A stretch of DNA of 64,000 bases from Modicisalibacter sp049808615 (GCF_049808615.1 NZ_JBNCAN010000007.1:62001-126000), one strand, 5' to 3'; shown: positions 15,623 to 23,880, numbered from the stretch's first letter. The notes: generated from the sequence alone by a model not told the origin. Numbers and translations: made by a program.

Positions 15623-15891
15623 GCAGGCTGGACAAAGAGGAGCAGGAAATTCTGGAGAGGTTCGAGGCCGGAGAACTACAGCGGGCACCGGACATCGATG
15701 ATCGGAAAGCACGGCATCAGCAGTATGCAGAGGCCATGTTCAAGAAAGATGCCCGCATTAACATCAGGCTTTCTTCCAAGGATCTTCGGGGGCTTCAGAA
15801 GAAAGCGCTGGCTGAAGGCATTCCTTACCAAACCCTTGTTGCCAGTATTCTCCACAAGTACGTGGAAGGTCGTTTGCATGAGGATCGGTAG
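15619..15891 (+). CDS. Antitoxin of a BrnTA-like pair (CopG/RHH type)
   Basis: A 90-residue basic/acidic protein. Its C-terminal half (INIRLSSKDLRGLQKKALAEGIPYQTLVASILHKYVEGRL) fits a ribbon-helix-helix antitoxin and the N-terminal half looks helical and flexible. It overlaps the truncated toxin by four bases (ATGA). It is intact although its partner has lost its N-terminus, so it may persist as an orphan antitoxin or repressor. Confidence 0.75.
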   Translation: MSRLDKEEQEILERFEAGELQRAPDIDDRKARHQQYAEAMFKKDARINIRLSSKDLRGLQKKALAEGIPYQTLVASILHKYVEGRLHEDR

Positions 15892-15942
15892 CTGACCCAG
15901 CCATGCCCGAATGCCAGAACCTCCGCTTCGCTGCGCCTTTGT

Positions 15943-15978
15943 CACCGACGCCGGCCCTCGCCATATGCGTCTGCCGAC
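15943..15978 (+). pseudogene. polB: Short remnant of a diverged polB copy
   Basis: About 36 bases encode TDAGPRHMRLPT, matching TDAGPRHVRLPT of the intact polB at 16992-17027. The first 21 aligned bases are identical; the rest differ mostly at silent codon positions, as expected of a homologous gene from a related strain. Nothing of polB continues on either side. It looks like a scar of recombination at the edge of the accessory region. Confidence 0.6.
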
Positions 15979-16011
15979 TAACGGGCCGCTGTACGCCGAT
16001 CCGTTGGCACC

Positions 16012-16287
16012 TTATCTGGCGCGGCGTTTTTCGTCCACGTCTTCCGAAAGCCAGGCTTTGATCAGTGACTGATAAGGCATGTCACGTTTGTTGGCTTCGA
16101 TTTTGATCCTATCAAGCAGGGTTTCCGGCAACCGGAGTGAGATCGTCTTGGTAGAGGGTTTCAGTTTTGGAAAAGAAGCAGGTTGAGCGCGACGCCAGTC
16201 CACGTACTCAGTGGAATCATGGCTTTCCCAGAACTCTCTTTCCTCTGCTTCGGTTTTGAACTCAGGCATCTTTTTCAATTTGCTCAT
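16012..16287 (-). CDS. brnA: BrnA-like antitoxin (CopG/RHH)
   Basis: Antitoxin and probable autorepressor, 91 residues from the ATG at 16287 (MSKLKKMPEFKTEAEEREFW); a longer frame to 16317 is less likely. The N-terminus is the toxin-binding type (EAEEREFWESHDSTEYVDW), and the C-terminal ribbon-helix-helix reads TKTISLRLPETLLDRIKIEANKRDMPYQSLIKAWL. It overlaps the toxin gene by 26 bases, in the usual toxin-first order of brnTA operons. Confidence 0.85.
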   Translation of the reverse strand: MSKLKKMPEFKTEAEEREFWESHDSTEYVDWRRAQPASFPKLKPSTKTISLRLPETLLDRIKIEANKRDMPYQSLIKAWLSEDVDEKRRAR

Positions 16288-16573
16288 AATTTGCCCTCTC
16301 TTTGCGGTGCATATCACGAGCGGAAATCACTCGGATCAGAGTACCGTTACCTCTCAATGTGAAGGTGATATGCAATAAACGTGCATCGTCGGTTTCACCA
16401 AGGGCGTGATACCGGGCTTCCTTTTGGCTGTGCTTGTCGTCTTCCAGCACCAGAAGCGGTTCATTGAAGAATATTTCCTCTGCTTCGGACTGGCCAACGC
16501 CGTGCTTTTCCGCGTTCTTGCGCGAATTGCCTTCGTCCCAGTCAAAACCCGTTATTTGCGCCCAATCAATCAT
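16262..16573 (-). CDS. brnT: BrnT family toxin
   Basis: RelE-like ribonuclease toxin of the BrnT (DUF497) family, 103 residues. Family hallmarks are GFDWDEGNSRKNAEKHGV near the N-terminus, EAEEIFFNEPLLVLED, and the C-terminal RVISARDMHRKERANYE. The start ATG is at 16573, directly below a palindromic putative operator, with the antitoxin gene downstream. Full length, so this is the only intact toxin-antitoxin pair in the region. Confidence 0.87.
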   Translation of the reverse strand: MIDWAQITGFDWDEGNSRKNAEKHGVGQSEAEEIFFNEPLLVLEDDKHSQKEARYHALGETDDARLLHITFTLRGNGTLIRVISARDMHRKERANYEQIEKDA

Positions 16574-16576
16574 GTT

Positions 16577-16597
16577 TGTATATTATCAACATATACA
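16577..16597. promoter_or_regulatory. Palindrome upstream of brnT, putative autoregulatory operator
   Basis: TGTATAT (16577-16583) and ATATACA (16591-16597) form a perfect 7-base inverted repeat with a 7-base spacer, three bases upstream of the brnT start. BrnA-type antitoxins bind such AT-rich palindromes to repress their own operon. Confidence 0.5.
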
Positions 16598-16636
16598 CAC
16601 CCGTCAACCAGCGCTAACATCGTCACGTACCGGGGC

Positions 16637-16702
16637 ATGCGTGTCCGCCTGCTTTCTCTCAGGCGGTCTCGCAAGAAAGAGGTAGAGCTGTATGAAAGCT
16701 AA
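16637..16702 (+). pseudogene. C-terminal remnant of a second BrnT-like toxin
   Basis: The last 21 codons of a plus-strand frame read MRVRLLSLRRSRKKEVELYE plus Ser and stop, the typical C-terminus of DUF497/BrnT toxins (R-I-I-S-x-R-x-A-x-x-x-E). Upstream bases do not continue the family. The stop overlaps the start of the truncated antitoxin frame at 16692. Confidence 0.5.
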
Positions 16703-16892
16703 GGACTTCGATAAAAAATTTGATGAAGGTAAAGAAGATATCGTTGATGACCTTGATCTTTCGACCGCACGCAGGGTGAACCAGGAGAGCAAGTGCATCA
16801 ACGTCGATTTTCCATCTTGGGTGGTTGAGCGCCTTCGGGCTGAGGCTTCTAGCAGACCGCCCAACAATGACGCTGCAAGTGGTACTCATTAG
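16692..16892 (+). pseudogene. Truncated BrnA-like antitoxin
   Basis: A 66-residue frame starting MKAKDFDKKFDEGKEDIVDDLDL, typical of BrnA-type antitoxins. The family pattern continues to INVDFPSWVVERLRAEA and then breaks off: the usual final helix (about 15-20 residues, LGVTRQSIIKVWLAERL-like) is replaced by unrelated residues just before polB. It is the partner of the toxin C-terminal remnant at 16637-16702. Probably inactive. Confidence 0.6.
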
Positions 16893-16914
16893 CGAAGCAT
16901 TACAAAATGCCACC

Positions 16915-19308
16915 ATGAAGCAACAAGGCTTCATCCTCACCCGCCATTGGCGGGATACGCCTGAAGGCACCGAGGTGTCGTTCTGGCTGGCAACCGACGC
17001 CGGCCCTCGCCATGTACGTCTACCAACGCAGGTATCGGTGGCGTTCATTCCCGTCGAACAGCGCAGCCAGGCGGAGCGGGTGCTAAACGGCGAGCGGGAT
17101 GTCGAGCTAAAGCCACTCGAGCTTTGTGATTTCCACCATCGCGCGGTGCTGGGGCTCTACTGCCGTCATCACCGCCAGTTGATGAACCTGGAACGGCGCC
17201 TGACGGATGCGGGCGTCGACGTTTTTGAAGCCGATATCCGCCCGCCGGAGCGTTACCTGATGGAACGCTTCATCACTGCGCCGGTGAGGTTCACGGGGCA
17301 AAAAGCGGCGGACGGTTCCTTTGTAGCCGCACACCTGAAACCCGCGCCGGACTATCGCCCACGCCTCAGACTGGCCTCGCTGGATATCGAGACCAGCGAG
17401 CGTGGCGAGTTGTATTCCATCGCCCTGGAGGGTTGCGACGAGCGTCAGGTGTATATGCTCGGGTCGGCTAGTAATGGGGATGAATCCGCTGCTTCCCTCG
17501 ATTTTCCCCTCGACTTCTCCCTGCAGTATTGCGACAGCCGCGAGTCGCTGCTTGAGTGCCTCAATGAATGGATGGCGCGGCACGATCCGGATGCGATCAT
17601 CGGTTGGAATGTGGTGCAGTTCGATCTGCGTATTCTGCAACGGCACGCCGAGCGCCTTGGCGTACCGCTATTGCTGGGGCGGGGTGGCGAACCGATGGAG
17701 TGGCGTGCCCATGGCAACAAGCCCAATCACTTCTTCGCCGGTGCACCAGGGCGATTGATCATCGATGGCATCGAGGCGTTGCGCTCGGCGACCTGGAGCT
17801 TTACCTCGTTCAGCCTGGAGAATGTCGCCCAGACGCTGCTCGGCGAGGGCAAGGCGATCGACAACCCTTACCAGCGCATGGACGACATCAACCGCATGTT
17901 TGCCGAGGACAAGCCGGCGCTGGCCCACTATAACCTCAAGGACTGCGAGCTGGTCACGCGGATCTTCGAGAAGACGAAGCTGATCGACTTCCAGCTCGAG
18001 CGCGCCACCGTCACCGGCTTGCCCGCCGATCGCAGCGGCGGTTCGGTGGCGGCGTTCTCGCACCTCTACCTGCCGCATATGCATCGGCTGGGCTTCGTGG
18101 CGCCCAATCTTGTCCGGAATCAGGGCGAGCGGGCAGGAGAAGGCAGCCCTGGCGGTTTTGTGATGGACTCGCGCCCGGGCCTTTACGATTCGGTGCTGGT
18201 GCTGGACTTCAAGAGCCTGTATCCCTCGATCATCCGCACCTTCCTGATCGACCCGGTGGGGCTGATCGAGGGCTTGCGCGAGCCGGATGATGAAAGCTCG
18301 GTGCCGGGCTTCGTCGGGGCGCGCTTCTCCCGCAGGCGGCATGCCTTGCCCGAGATGGTGGCGCGGGTCTGGCAGGGGCGCGAGGCCGCCAAGCGCGAGG
18401 GCAATGCGCCGCTTTCCCAGGCGCTGAAGATCATCATGAATTCGTTCTACGGTGTGCTGGGCACCCGGGGCTGTCGGTTCTTCGATCCGCGTTTGACGTC
18501 ATCGATCACCCTGCGCGGCCACGCGATCATGCACCGTACCCGCGAACTGATCGAAGCCGAAGGGTATACCGTTATCTATGGGGATACCGATTCCACCTTC
18601 GTTTGGCTGGGAAGTGCGCATGACGAGGACGCGGCGGCGCGAATCGGCCGGCACCTGGTCGAGCGCGTCAATGCCTGGTGGCACGAACATCTGCGCGACG
18701 AATACGACCTGGATAGCGCGCTGGAACTGCAGTTCGAGACCCACTTTCGGCGCTTTCTGATGCCGACCATCCGCGGCGCGGAGGCGGGCAGCAAGAAGCG
18801 CTATGCCGGACTGGTAAGGGAGGCCGATAGCAACGAACGGCTGGTGTTCAAGGGCCTGGAAACGGTGCGCGCCGACTGGTCGCCGCTGGCCAAGGTCTTC
18901 CAGCAGGAGCTCTATAGACGCATCTTCGTCGGCGAGCCTTACCGTGACTATCTGCGCGATTACGTTGCTCGCACCCTGGCAGGCGAGTTCGACGAGCGGC
19001 TGATCTATCGCAAACGCCTGCGCCGCAAGCTCGACGATTACCAGCGCAACGTGCCGCCTCATGTGCGGGCGGCACGTCTCGCCGACGAGTACAACGACCA
19101 AGTGGGCCGACCGCGCCAGTACCAGAATGGCGGCTGGATCAGCTACGTGATCACCGTCACCGGGCCGGAACCGCTGGAGACGCGTCGCTCGGCCATCGAT
19201 TACCAGCATTACCTCACTCGCCAGTTGCAACCGGTGGCCGATGCCATCCTGCCGTTCGTCGGTGATGATTTCAGCGCGTTGATCGACCGCCAGCTGGGGC
19301 TATTTTGA
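16915..19308 (+). CDS. polB: DNA polymerase II (family B)
   Basis: SOS-associated repair polymerase with proofreading, about 797 residues. It has a 3'-5' exonuclease (SLDIETSERGELYSIALEG, IIGWNVVQFDLRIL, YNLKDCELV), a palm domain with LDFKSLYPSIIRTF, KIIMNSFYGVLG and the catalytic YGDTDSTFVW, and the KKRYAGLV motif. The ATG at 16915 (MKQQGFILTRHWRDTPEGTEV) matches the family N-terminus, while the open frame extends 30 codons upstream into degenerate toxin-antitoxin sequence. No good ribosome binding site is seen, and the upstream region has been replaced by accessory DNA, so native expression signals may have been lost. Confidence 0.95.
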   Translation: MKQQGFILTRHWRDTPEGTEVSFWLATDAGPRHVRLPTQVSVAFIPVEQRSQAERVLNGERDVELKPLELCDFHHRAVLGLYCRHHRQLMNLERRLTDAGVDVFEADIRPPERYLMERFITAPVRFTGQKAADGSFVAAHLKPAPDYRPRLRLASLDIETSERGELYSIALEGCDERQVYMLGSASNGDESAASLDFPLDFSLQYCDSRESLLECLNEWMARHDPDAIIGWNVVQFDLRILQRHAERLGVPLLLGRGGEPMEWRAHGNKPNHFFAGAPGRLIIDGIEALRSATWSFTSFSLENVAQTLLGEGKAIDNPYQRMDDINRMFAEDKPALAHYNLKDCELVTRIFEKTKLIDFQLERATVTGLPADRSGGSVAAFSHLYLPHMHRLGFVAPNLVRNQGERAGEGSPGGFVMDSRPGLYDSVLVLDFKSLYPSIIRTFLIDPVGLIEGLREPDDESSVPGFVGARFSRRRHALPEMVARVWQGREAAKREGNAPLSQALKIIMNSFYGVLGTRGCRFFDPRLTSSITLRGHAIMHRTRELIEAEGYTVIYGDTDSTFVWLGSAHDEDAAARIGRHLVERVNAWWHEHLRDEYDLDSALELQFETHFRRFLMPTIRGAEAGSKKRYAGLVREADSNERLVFKGLETVRADWSPLAKVFQQELYRRIFVGEPYRDYLRDYVARTLAGEFDERLIYRKRLRRKLDDYQRNVPPHVRAARLADEYNDQVGRPRQYQNGGWISYVITVTGPEPLETRRSAIDYQHYLTRQLQPVADAILPFVGDDFSALIDRQLGLF

Positions 19309-19318
19309 ACCGATCCTG

Positions 19319-20062
19319 TCAAGGGGCTTGATCCTCCAGGCGGTAAGGCAGCGAGAGATCGCCGGAGGCCACGTCGTAGACCTCATAGATGCCGAGCATC
19401 GGACGGCTGTCGTCGGACGTGTTGACCTCCAGATAGGCGGTGACGGCATCGAAGGAGAAGTCCCGGGCATTCTGAATTCGCCAGGACGGCACCAGGATTC
19501 GCAGGGTGTCGCCCCGTAGAACCACATTCAATCCCGGGGAGTCCAGATAGAGCGGCATGCCCGCATTCGTCGGCGGCAGCGTTGCCGAGTCATCGTCGGC
19601 GATTTCGCGTACAGCAAGCCCGCCGGGGGCCTGGTCGTCCTCGACGAGCACCACCCAATGGCTATGAAAGACGATCCCGTCGTTGTCGTAGTGCCCATCG
19701 CCTTGTTCATCCCACAGCGGTGTGTCATCGAAATCGGGATGCGATGTCGCGACCAGGGTCAGGATACCCTCGACGTCACCGAAGCCGACCACGGTCGGAG
19801 AGAGGGTCGTAGGGAAGGCATAGGTGAGCACCGGTGCGCCGTCCATCCGGCCTCTGGCCTCGGGCAGGGTGGCGCCGGCTTGTCCCGCCACCTTGACTTC
19901 GAAGACCAGCATGTCGTAATCGGCGACGTAATGTCCGCTGGTCGCGGCAATCGATAGATCATCGGTCGCGGTTAACGGGGTTACCGTCTCGTCCGCCATG
20001 AGTGTGCCGACGGCCAGCATCCCGCCGAGCAGGCTTGTAGGTAATAGAGTAACAGCACGCAT
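19319..20062 (-). CDS. Secreted protein of unknown function
   Basis: A 247-residue protein with an N-terminal signal peptide (LLPTSLLGGMLAVGTLMA, cleavage near residue 23). The mature part is acidic and beta-rich (GHYVADYDMLVFEVKVAG, DGHYDNDGIVFHSHWVVLVEDD), suggesting a periplasmic domain with possible metal or small-molecule binding. It is divergent from the MarR regulator gene, with two palindromic operators between them, so it is probably a target of that regulator. Its 3' end faces polB, 10 bases away. Confidence 0.75.
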   Translation of the reverse strand: MRAVTLLPTSLLGGMLAVGTLMADETVTPLTATDDLSIAATSGHYVADYDMLVFEVKVAGQAGATLPEARGRMDGAPVLTYAFPTTLSPTVVGFGDVEGILTLVATSHPDFDDTPLWDEQGDGHYDNDGIVFHSHWVVLVEDDQAPGGLAVREIADDDSATLPPTNAGMPLYLDSPGLNVVLRGDTLRILVPSWRIQNARDFSFDAVTAYLEVNTSDDSRPMLGIYEVYDVASGDLSLPYRLEDQAP

Positions 20063-20122
20063 GTCATCTTCCTCTTGAGGAGGGCCGTCGAGGAAGCATC
20101 ACCCCAGCGGTCTCGTGGCATA

Positions 20123-20197
20123 ATGTATCGAGTCGATACATCAATAGGTTTAAGAGACTATTCGTGGCTTGTCAAGCAATGCATCGAGTCAATACAC
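20123..20197. promoter_or_regulatory. Two MarR-type operators between divergent genes
   Basis: TGTATCGA-G-TCGATACA (20124-20140) is a perfect 8-1-8 palindrome. A near copy, TGCATCGA-G-TCAATACA, lies at 20180-20196, with centres 56 bases apart. They sit between the secreted-protein gene (start 20062) and the marR-family gene (start 20205), the second only 8 bases before the regulator start. The layout suggests autorepression plus control of the divergent gene. Confidence 0.7.
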
Positions 20198-20204
20198 TGA
20201 GCCC

Positions 20205-20771
20205 ATGAACCTCGCCGCGACACTCCTCGAACGTCTCGCTGCCCTGATTCACCAATCGGTCCGCGATGACGCCGCCCGCCATGGGCTATTGCCGATCCAG
20301 CTACAGGTGCTGGCCTATCTGGCGCATGCCAATCATTACAGCGACATTCCCATCGCGGTGGCCGAGTATTTCGGCATCACTCGCGGGACGGTGTCGCAGA
20401 CTCTTGGCGTGTTGGAGCGAAGGGGGCTGGTCGTGAAGCAACCGGACAGCAGGCATGGCAAGCGTGTGCACCTACACCTCACCCCGTCAGGGCGTGAACT
20501 ACTCGATGACAGCTGGGCAAGCCGTTTGACATCGGTGCTGGAGGAGTCGCCAGAGGTGGACGCCAGCTCCCTGGAAGAAGGCCTGCGTGGTTTGCTGGTG
20601 GCGCTGCAGCGTCAGAACCATCATCAGGCATTCAACGTCTGTTGGCGCTGCGAGCATTTTCTGGACGAAGGGGAGGGGTATCGCTGCGGCTTGACCAGCG
20701 AACCTCTAGAGCCGGAGCAGACTCTGAAGATCTGCCGGGAGTGGACCGCGCCCACGCCAAAGTCCTATTAA
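20205..20771 (+). CDS. MarR family transcriptional regulator with C-terminal cysteine cluster
   Basis: Winged-helix DNA-binding repressor of about 188 residues from the ATG at 20205. The core YLAHANHYSDIPIAVAEYFGITRGTVSQTLGVLERRGLVVKQPDSRHGKRVHLHLTPSG is split here into helix-turn-helix (YFGITRGTVSQTLGVLERRG) and wing (DSRHGKRVHLHLT). The C-terminal extension has CWRCEHF, YRCGL and LKICREW, four cysteines that could sense metal, redox or an electrophile. A TTG start at 20169 would run through the operator and is unlikely. Confidence 0.88.
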   Translation: MNLAATLLERLAALIHQSVRDDAARHGLLPIQLQVLAYLAHANHYSDIPIAVAEYFGITRGTVSQTLGVLERRGLVVKQPDSRHGKRVHLHLTPSGRELLDDSWASRLTSVLEESPEVDASSLEEGLRGLLVALQRQNHHQAFNVCWRCEHFLDEGEGYRCGLTSEPLEPEQTLKICREWTAPTPKSY

Positions 20772-20962
20772 CGCACAATGTGAATCGGTCGCTGATTCAT
20801 CACGGTGCTCCTGTGTTCTGGTGCGACGCTTGGGACTAGGAGTGGGTGCGGCGTCTGGCGTTTAATCAACGTTTTCTTGATTTTTGTCATAGGTGGGCGT
20901 TGCCGTTTACCGATCAAATTTCTACACTTTTTTGCCTCACAATTTGGGTTTAGGAGCGTGTT

Positions 20963-21694
20963 ATGAGAAAAGCGTTATGTGTAAGCGTGGCGCTATTGGC
21001 ATCAGGCGCGGCGAATGCCGAAAGCGAGGCGCAATGGGGATATTCGGGTGCCAAGGGGCCAGAAAACTGGGCCGAGCTGAGCCCAGACAACTTCGCCTGC
21101 GCCGGCAAGAATCAAGCGCCGATCAACCTGACTGGGTTTATCGAGGCGGAACTACAGCCTATAACCTTCGACTATCAGAAAGGAGCCGAGCAGATCCTCA
21201 ATAACGGCCATACGGTGCAGGTGAACTACGAGCAAGGCAGCAGCATCGACGTCGACGGTATCACCTTCGACCTGAAGCAGTTTCACTTCCATGCGCCGAG
21301 CGAGAACCATATTGATGGTGAATCCTATCCGCTGGAAGCGCATCTGGTGCACGCCAGCGACGAAGGCGATCTGGCAGTGGTGGCAGTGATGTTCGAAGAG
21401 GACACCGCGAATGAAGGGTTGAAGAAAGCCTGGACCAAGATGCCCGAACAGGCTGGTGAGGAACGCGCCTTGCCGTCGAGCGTCAGGGCGGAAGACATTC
21501 TGCCGGAGAACCGGGACCACTATCGCTTCAATGGCTCGTTGACCACCCCGCCTTGCACCGAAGGCGTGCGCTGGCTGGTCATGAAGCAACCCCTCACGGC
21601 GTCGAGCGAGCAGATCGAGCGCTTCGCCGATGTCCTGCATGAGCCCAACAACCGTCCGCTACAGCCGGTCAATGCTAGGCCCGTCTTGCAGTGA
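20963..21694 (+). CDS. Periplasmic alpha-class carbonic anhydrase
   Basis: Converts CO2 and water to bicarbonate. A signal peptide (residues 1-20, ending SGAANA) indicates export. The zinc ligands are the two His of QFHFHAPSENH and the His of LEAHLVHA; the family signature SENHIDG and the C-terminal TTPPCTEGVRWLV are present. At 243 residues the length is typical of bacterial alpha enzymes. Single gene preceded by a 190-base region without another gene. Confidence 0.95.
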   Translation: MRKALCVSVALLASGAANAESEAQWGYSGAKGPENWAELSPDNFACAGKNQAPINLTGFIEAELQPITFDYQKGAEQILNNGHTVQVNYEQGSSIDVDGITFDLKQFHFHAPSENHIDGESYPLEAHLVHASDEGDLAVVAVMFEEDTANEGLKKAWTKMPEQAGEERALPSSVRAEDILPENRDHYRFNGSLTTPPCTEGVRWLVMKQPLTASSEQIERFADVLHEPNNRPLQPVNARPVLQ

Positions 21695-21797
21695 TTGATG
21701 CTGAACGCCAGGTGGTGGACAAATGCTGTGCGTGCTCCGCCCTGCGTTTAACGGCGCTTAGCTACATTAGAAGCTTTATCATTAGTTGGAAATAATC

Positions 21798-22346
21798 ATG
21801 GATGATATTTTCTTCACGGATTGGCAGGCCCTGCTGCGGGTTGCTGTATCTGCGGTGCTGGCCTATATCACCCTGGTGGTCTTGCTGCGCATTTCCGGGC
21901 GTCGAACCTTGGCGAAGATGAATGCCTTCGATTTGGTCGTGACGGTGGCACTGGGATCGGTTCTGGCCAGTATCATCCTCAGCAAGAGCGTCACGCTTTT
22001 GCAGGGCGCCTTGGCACTGGCGCTGCTCATTGGCATGCAGTACGCCGTGACCTGGTCGAGTGTGCGAGTAGGCTGGATACGCCGGCTGGTAACTGGAGAG
22101 CCGGCCCTGCTGTTCTATCAGGGGCGGCACCTCTTCGGTGCCTTGCGTAAGGCGAGAGTGACGGAAGATGAACTGCAGGCGGCGGTGCGCTCAGCGGGAT
22201 TGATCGACATGAGTGACGTACAGGCCGTGGTGCTGGAAACCGATGGGTCATTCAGCGTCATGGGTAAAAACACGATCGCTGAGCAATCCAGCCTTGATGA
22301 CGTCAAGGTGCCGGGTAGTCAGTTCGAGTCACCGCAAGGGCCTTGA
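21798..22346 (+). CDS. DUF421 (YetF/YcaP-like) membrane protein
   Basis: An inner-membrane protein of about 182 residues with three N-terminal transmembrane helices and a cytoplasmic C-terminal DUF421 domain. RISGRRTLAKMNAFDLVVTVALGSVLA is the family signature region (quoted in two parts: RISGRRTLAKMNAFD and LVVTVALGSVLA). The C-terminal part (PALLFYQGRHLFGALRKARV, LQAAVRSAGLIDMSDVQAVV, ETDGSFSV) matches the usual domain. Function in the family is poorly known. The start ATG at 21798 is preferred over a TTG at 21786. The 3' end overlaps the convergent Nudix gene by 28 bases. Confidence 0.88.
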   Translation: MDDIFFTDWQALLRVAVSAVLAYITLVVLLRISGRRTLAKMNAFDLVVTVALGSVLASIILSKSVTLLQGALALALLIGMQYAVTWSSVRVGWIRRLVTGEPALLFYQGRHLFGALRKARVTEDELQAAVRSAGLIDMSDVQAVVLETDGSFSVMGKNTIAEQSSLDDVKVPGSQFESPQGP

Positions 22347-22759
22347 AGAAACGCCATGGCTAACCGCACCACGCTAGCCGTATGTTCACTCAATGGGATA
22401 ATGGCATTGGCGATATCCGTCAGCTCGATCCAGGCCGTTTCCATGGCATCATCCGCGGCCTCGGGAACGCCCGAACGATACTCGCAAAGCACCGCGGTCA
22501 AGACGAAGTGATGTTTCACCTGTCCCTCTTCTCGTCGAACGACATCGATCGTGGTCAGATAATCCCGGGCGGCGGAACGGATGCCGGTTTCTTCCGATAA
22601 TTCACGCACCGCGCATTCGAAAACGGTTTCTCCCCATTCGATACGCCCACCGGGAAATCCCCAGAGCCCTGCATCCGGCTCGTTCCTGCGTCGCACGAGC
22701 AGTGCTTCTTGTCCACGAATGACGACCGCCAGGGCCGCGGGCGTGGGTGCCGTGTGCAT
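22319..22759 (-). CDS. Nudix hydrolase
   Basis: Pyrophosphohydrolase of the Nudix superfamily, 146 residues. The Nudix box is complete: GGRIEWGETVFECAVRELSE followed by ETGI, with the metal-binding REx2EE arrangement. The substrate cannot be told; the short single-domain form and the WGFPGGRIE context are common in ADP-ribose or mutT-like sanitising enzymes. It begins one base after the end of the upstream rhomboid gene on the same strand, so the two probably form an operon. Confidence 0.9.
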   Translation of the reverse strand: MHTAPTPAALAVVIRGQEALLVRRRNEPDAGLWGFPGGRIEWGETVFECAVRELSEETGIRSAARDYLTTIDVVRREEGQVKHHFVLTAVLCEYRSGVPEAADDAMETAWIELTDIANAIIPLSEHTASVVRLAMAFLQGPCGDSN

Positions 22760-22760
22760 A

Positions 22761-23381
22761 TCAAAGGCCTATTTGTTGAAGAAAGAGAGGAAAGGCCCTG
22801 GGGTCGAGAAGGCCGGTGATCAATACACCCCCGATGGCGCCGCCCAGGTGCGCCTCGTGGGCCAGGCCGCCGACCTGATCGGGGCCTCGCTGTTTCATCG
22901 CGTAGAGTGAGATCGCCACGAAGCCGATGGCGAAGACAATTGCCGGAATAGGAATGGCAAAGAAGAGATAGAGCATTCTGAACGGCGCATACAAGCAGAA
23001 GGCGAACAACACCCCGGTGATGGCGCCAGAGGCGCCCACTGCCGAGTAACGAACGTTGCCGCGTTGAACGATCAGGGATAAGCCATGGGCCGCCAGTTCC
23101 GAGCCGAAATAGAGCATCAGATAGCGGATCGGGCCAAGCGCCATCTCCAGCCAGGGGCCGAAGAAGTAGAGGGTGAGCATGTTGACCAGCAAGTGGGCGC
23201 CATTCACATGCACGAAACCGGCGGTCACCAGCCGATACACTTCGCCATGGCGCAAGATGCGTTCCGGACGAAAGGCCAGGCTAGCGATGAGCTGGGGGCG
23301 GCTTCTCAGGACATAAATACTGATGACGACATTGACGATAAGCAGCGCCAGGGTGATCGGCGTCTGGGTCAGGTCCAGCAT
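22761..23381 (-). CDS. Rhomboid family intramembrane serine protease
   Basis: Six-helix rhomboid protein of 206 residues. The catalytic serine is in GASGAITGVL and the catalytic histidine in AHLGGAIGG near the C-terminus; the HLLVNMLTLYFFG segment is the conserved helix 2 motif. It cleaves membrane proteins within or near the bilayer. First gene of a probable two-gene operon with the Nudix hydrolase. Confidence 0.92.
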   Translation of the reverse strand: MLDLTQTPITLALLIVNVVISIYVLRSRPQLIASLAFRPERILRHGEVYRLVTAGFVHVNGAHLLVNMLTLYFFGPWLEMALGPIRYLMLYFGSELAAHGLSLIVQRGNVRYSAVGASGAITGVLFAFCLYAPFRMLYLFFAIPIPAIVFAIGFVAISLYAMKQRGPDQVGGLAHEAHLGGAIGGVLITGLLDPRAFPLFLQQIGL

Positions 23382-23499
23382 GAGTAGGTCTCCGCGGAGT
23401 AGGACTTCGGTGCCATCATGGTGTCAGATTGTGAGGGTGCGGTCTTGTGAGTATGTTGAAGATACCTTCTTTGAGTATTTGTTCGCACTGGAGTCGCTT

Positions 23500-23844
23500 A
23501 TGCATTGGGGCCGCAAAGGATGGGTTTTCGGTATGCTGCTGATCACACTGGTGGCCTGCGCCGACGACAGGCCCGCCGAGGTACCTCTGTCGATACTGGC
23601 ATTGCAACAAGCGGCTTACGAAGATAAGCACGTTGCTACCCAAGGAGTGGTGCGCACCTTCGAGACACCGCGCCATTACTGGATCGAAGACGATGGTCTG
23701 AATCGGGTGGAGGTGCTTCCTCAGGAGCGAATCGCGCCGTATCTAGGTAAGCGGGTGCGCATCATCGGTCGGTTCCATTATGGGCAGAATGAAGGACGCA
23801 AGCTGGAAATAGAGCGGATCGAAGCGCTCGACGACGCACAATAA
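23500..23844 (+). CDS. Small lipoprotein with OB-fold-like domain
   Basis: A 114-residue protein from the ATG at 23500, with a GGAG ribosome binding site. The signal peptide ends in a lipobox, LVAC, giving a lipid-anchored Cys near residue 20. The mature part (VATQGVVRTFETPRHYWIED, YLGKRVRIIGRFHYG) has the alternating strand pattern of an OB-fold. Membrane-anchored and probably periplasmic; function unknown. The open frame extends further upstream, but that part reads as nonsense antisense to the rhomboid gene. Confidence 0.75.
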   Translation: MHWGRKGWVFGMLLITLVACADDRPAEVPLSILALQQAAYEDKHVATQGVVRTFETPRHYWIEDDGLNRVEVLPQERIAPYLGKRVRIIGRFHYGQNEGRKLEIERIEALDDAQ

Positions 23845-23880
23845 TCTAGCCTGACGACAGGCTTATGTGAGGAGATGATC

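Noticed and set aside
15224..15712. 162-codon minus-strand frame as a single gene
   Set aside because: It is a composite: only its C-terminal third is CcdA-like and the rest is antisense of a BrnT-like toxin and its antitoxin. I report the ccdA remnant instead.
16012..16573. The brnTA pair as part of the integron array
   Set aside because: No attC or core sites flank it and it lies beyond the broken end of cassette 5, so I describe it only as part of the accessory region.
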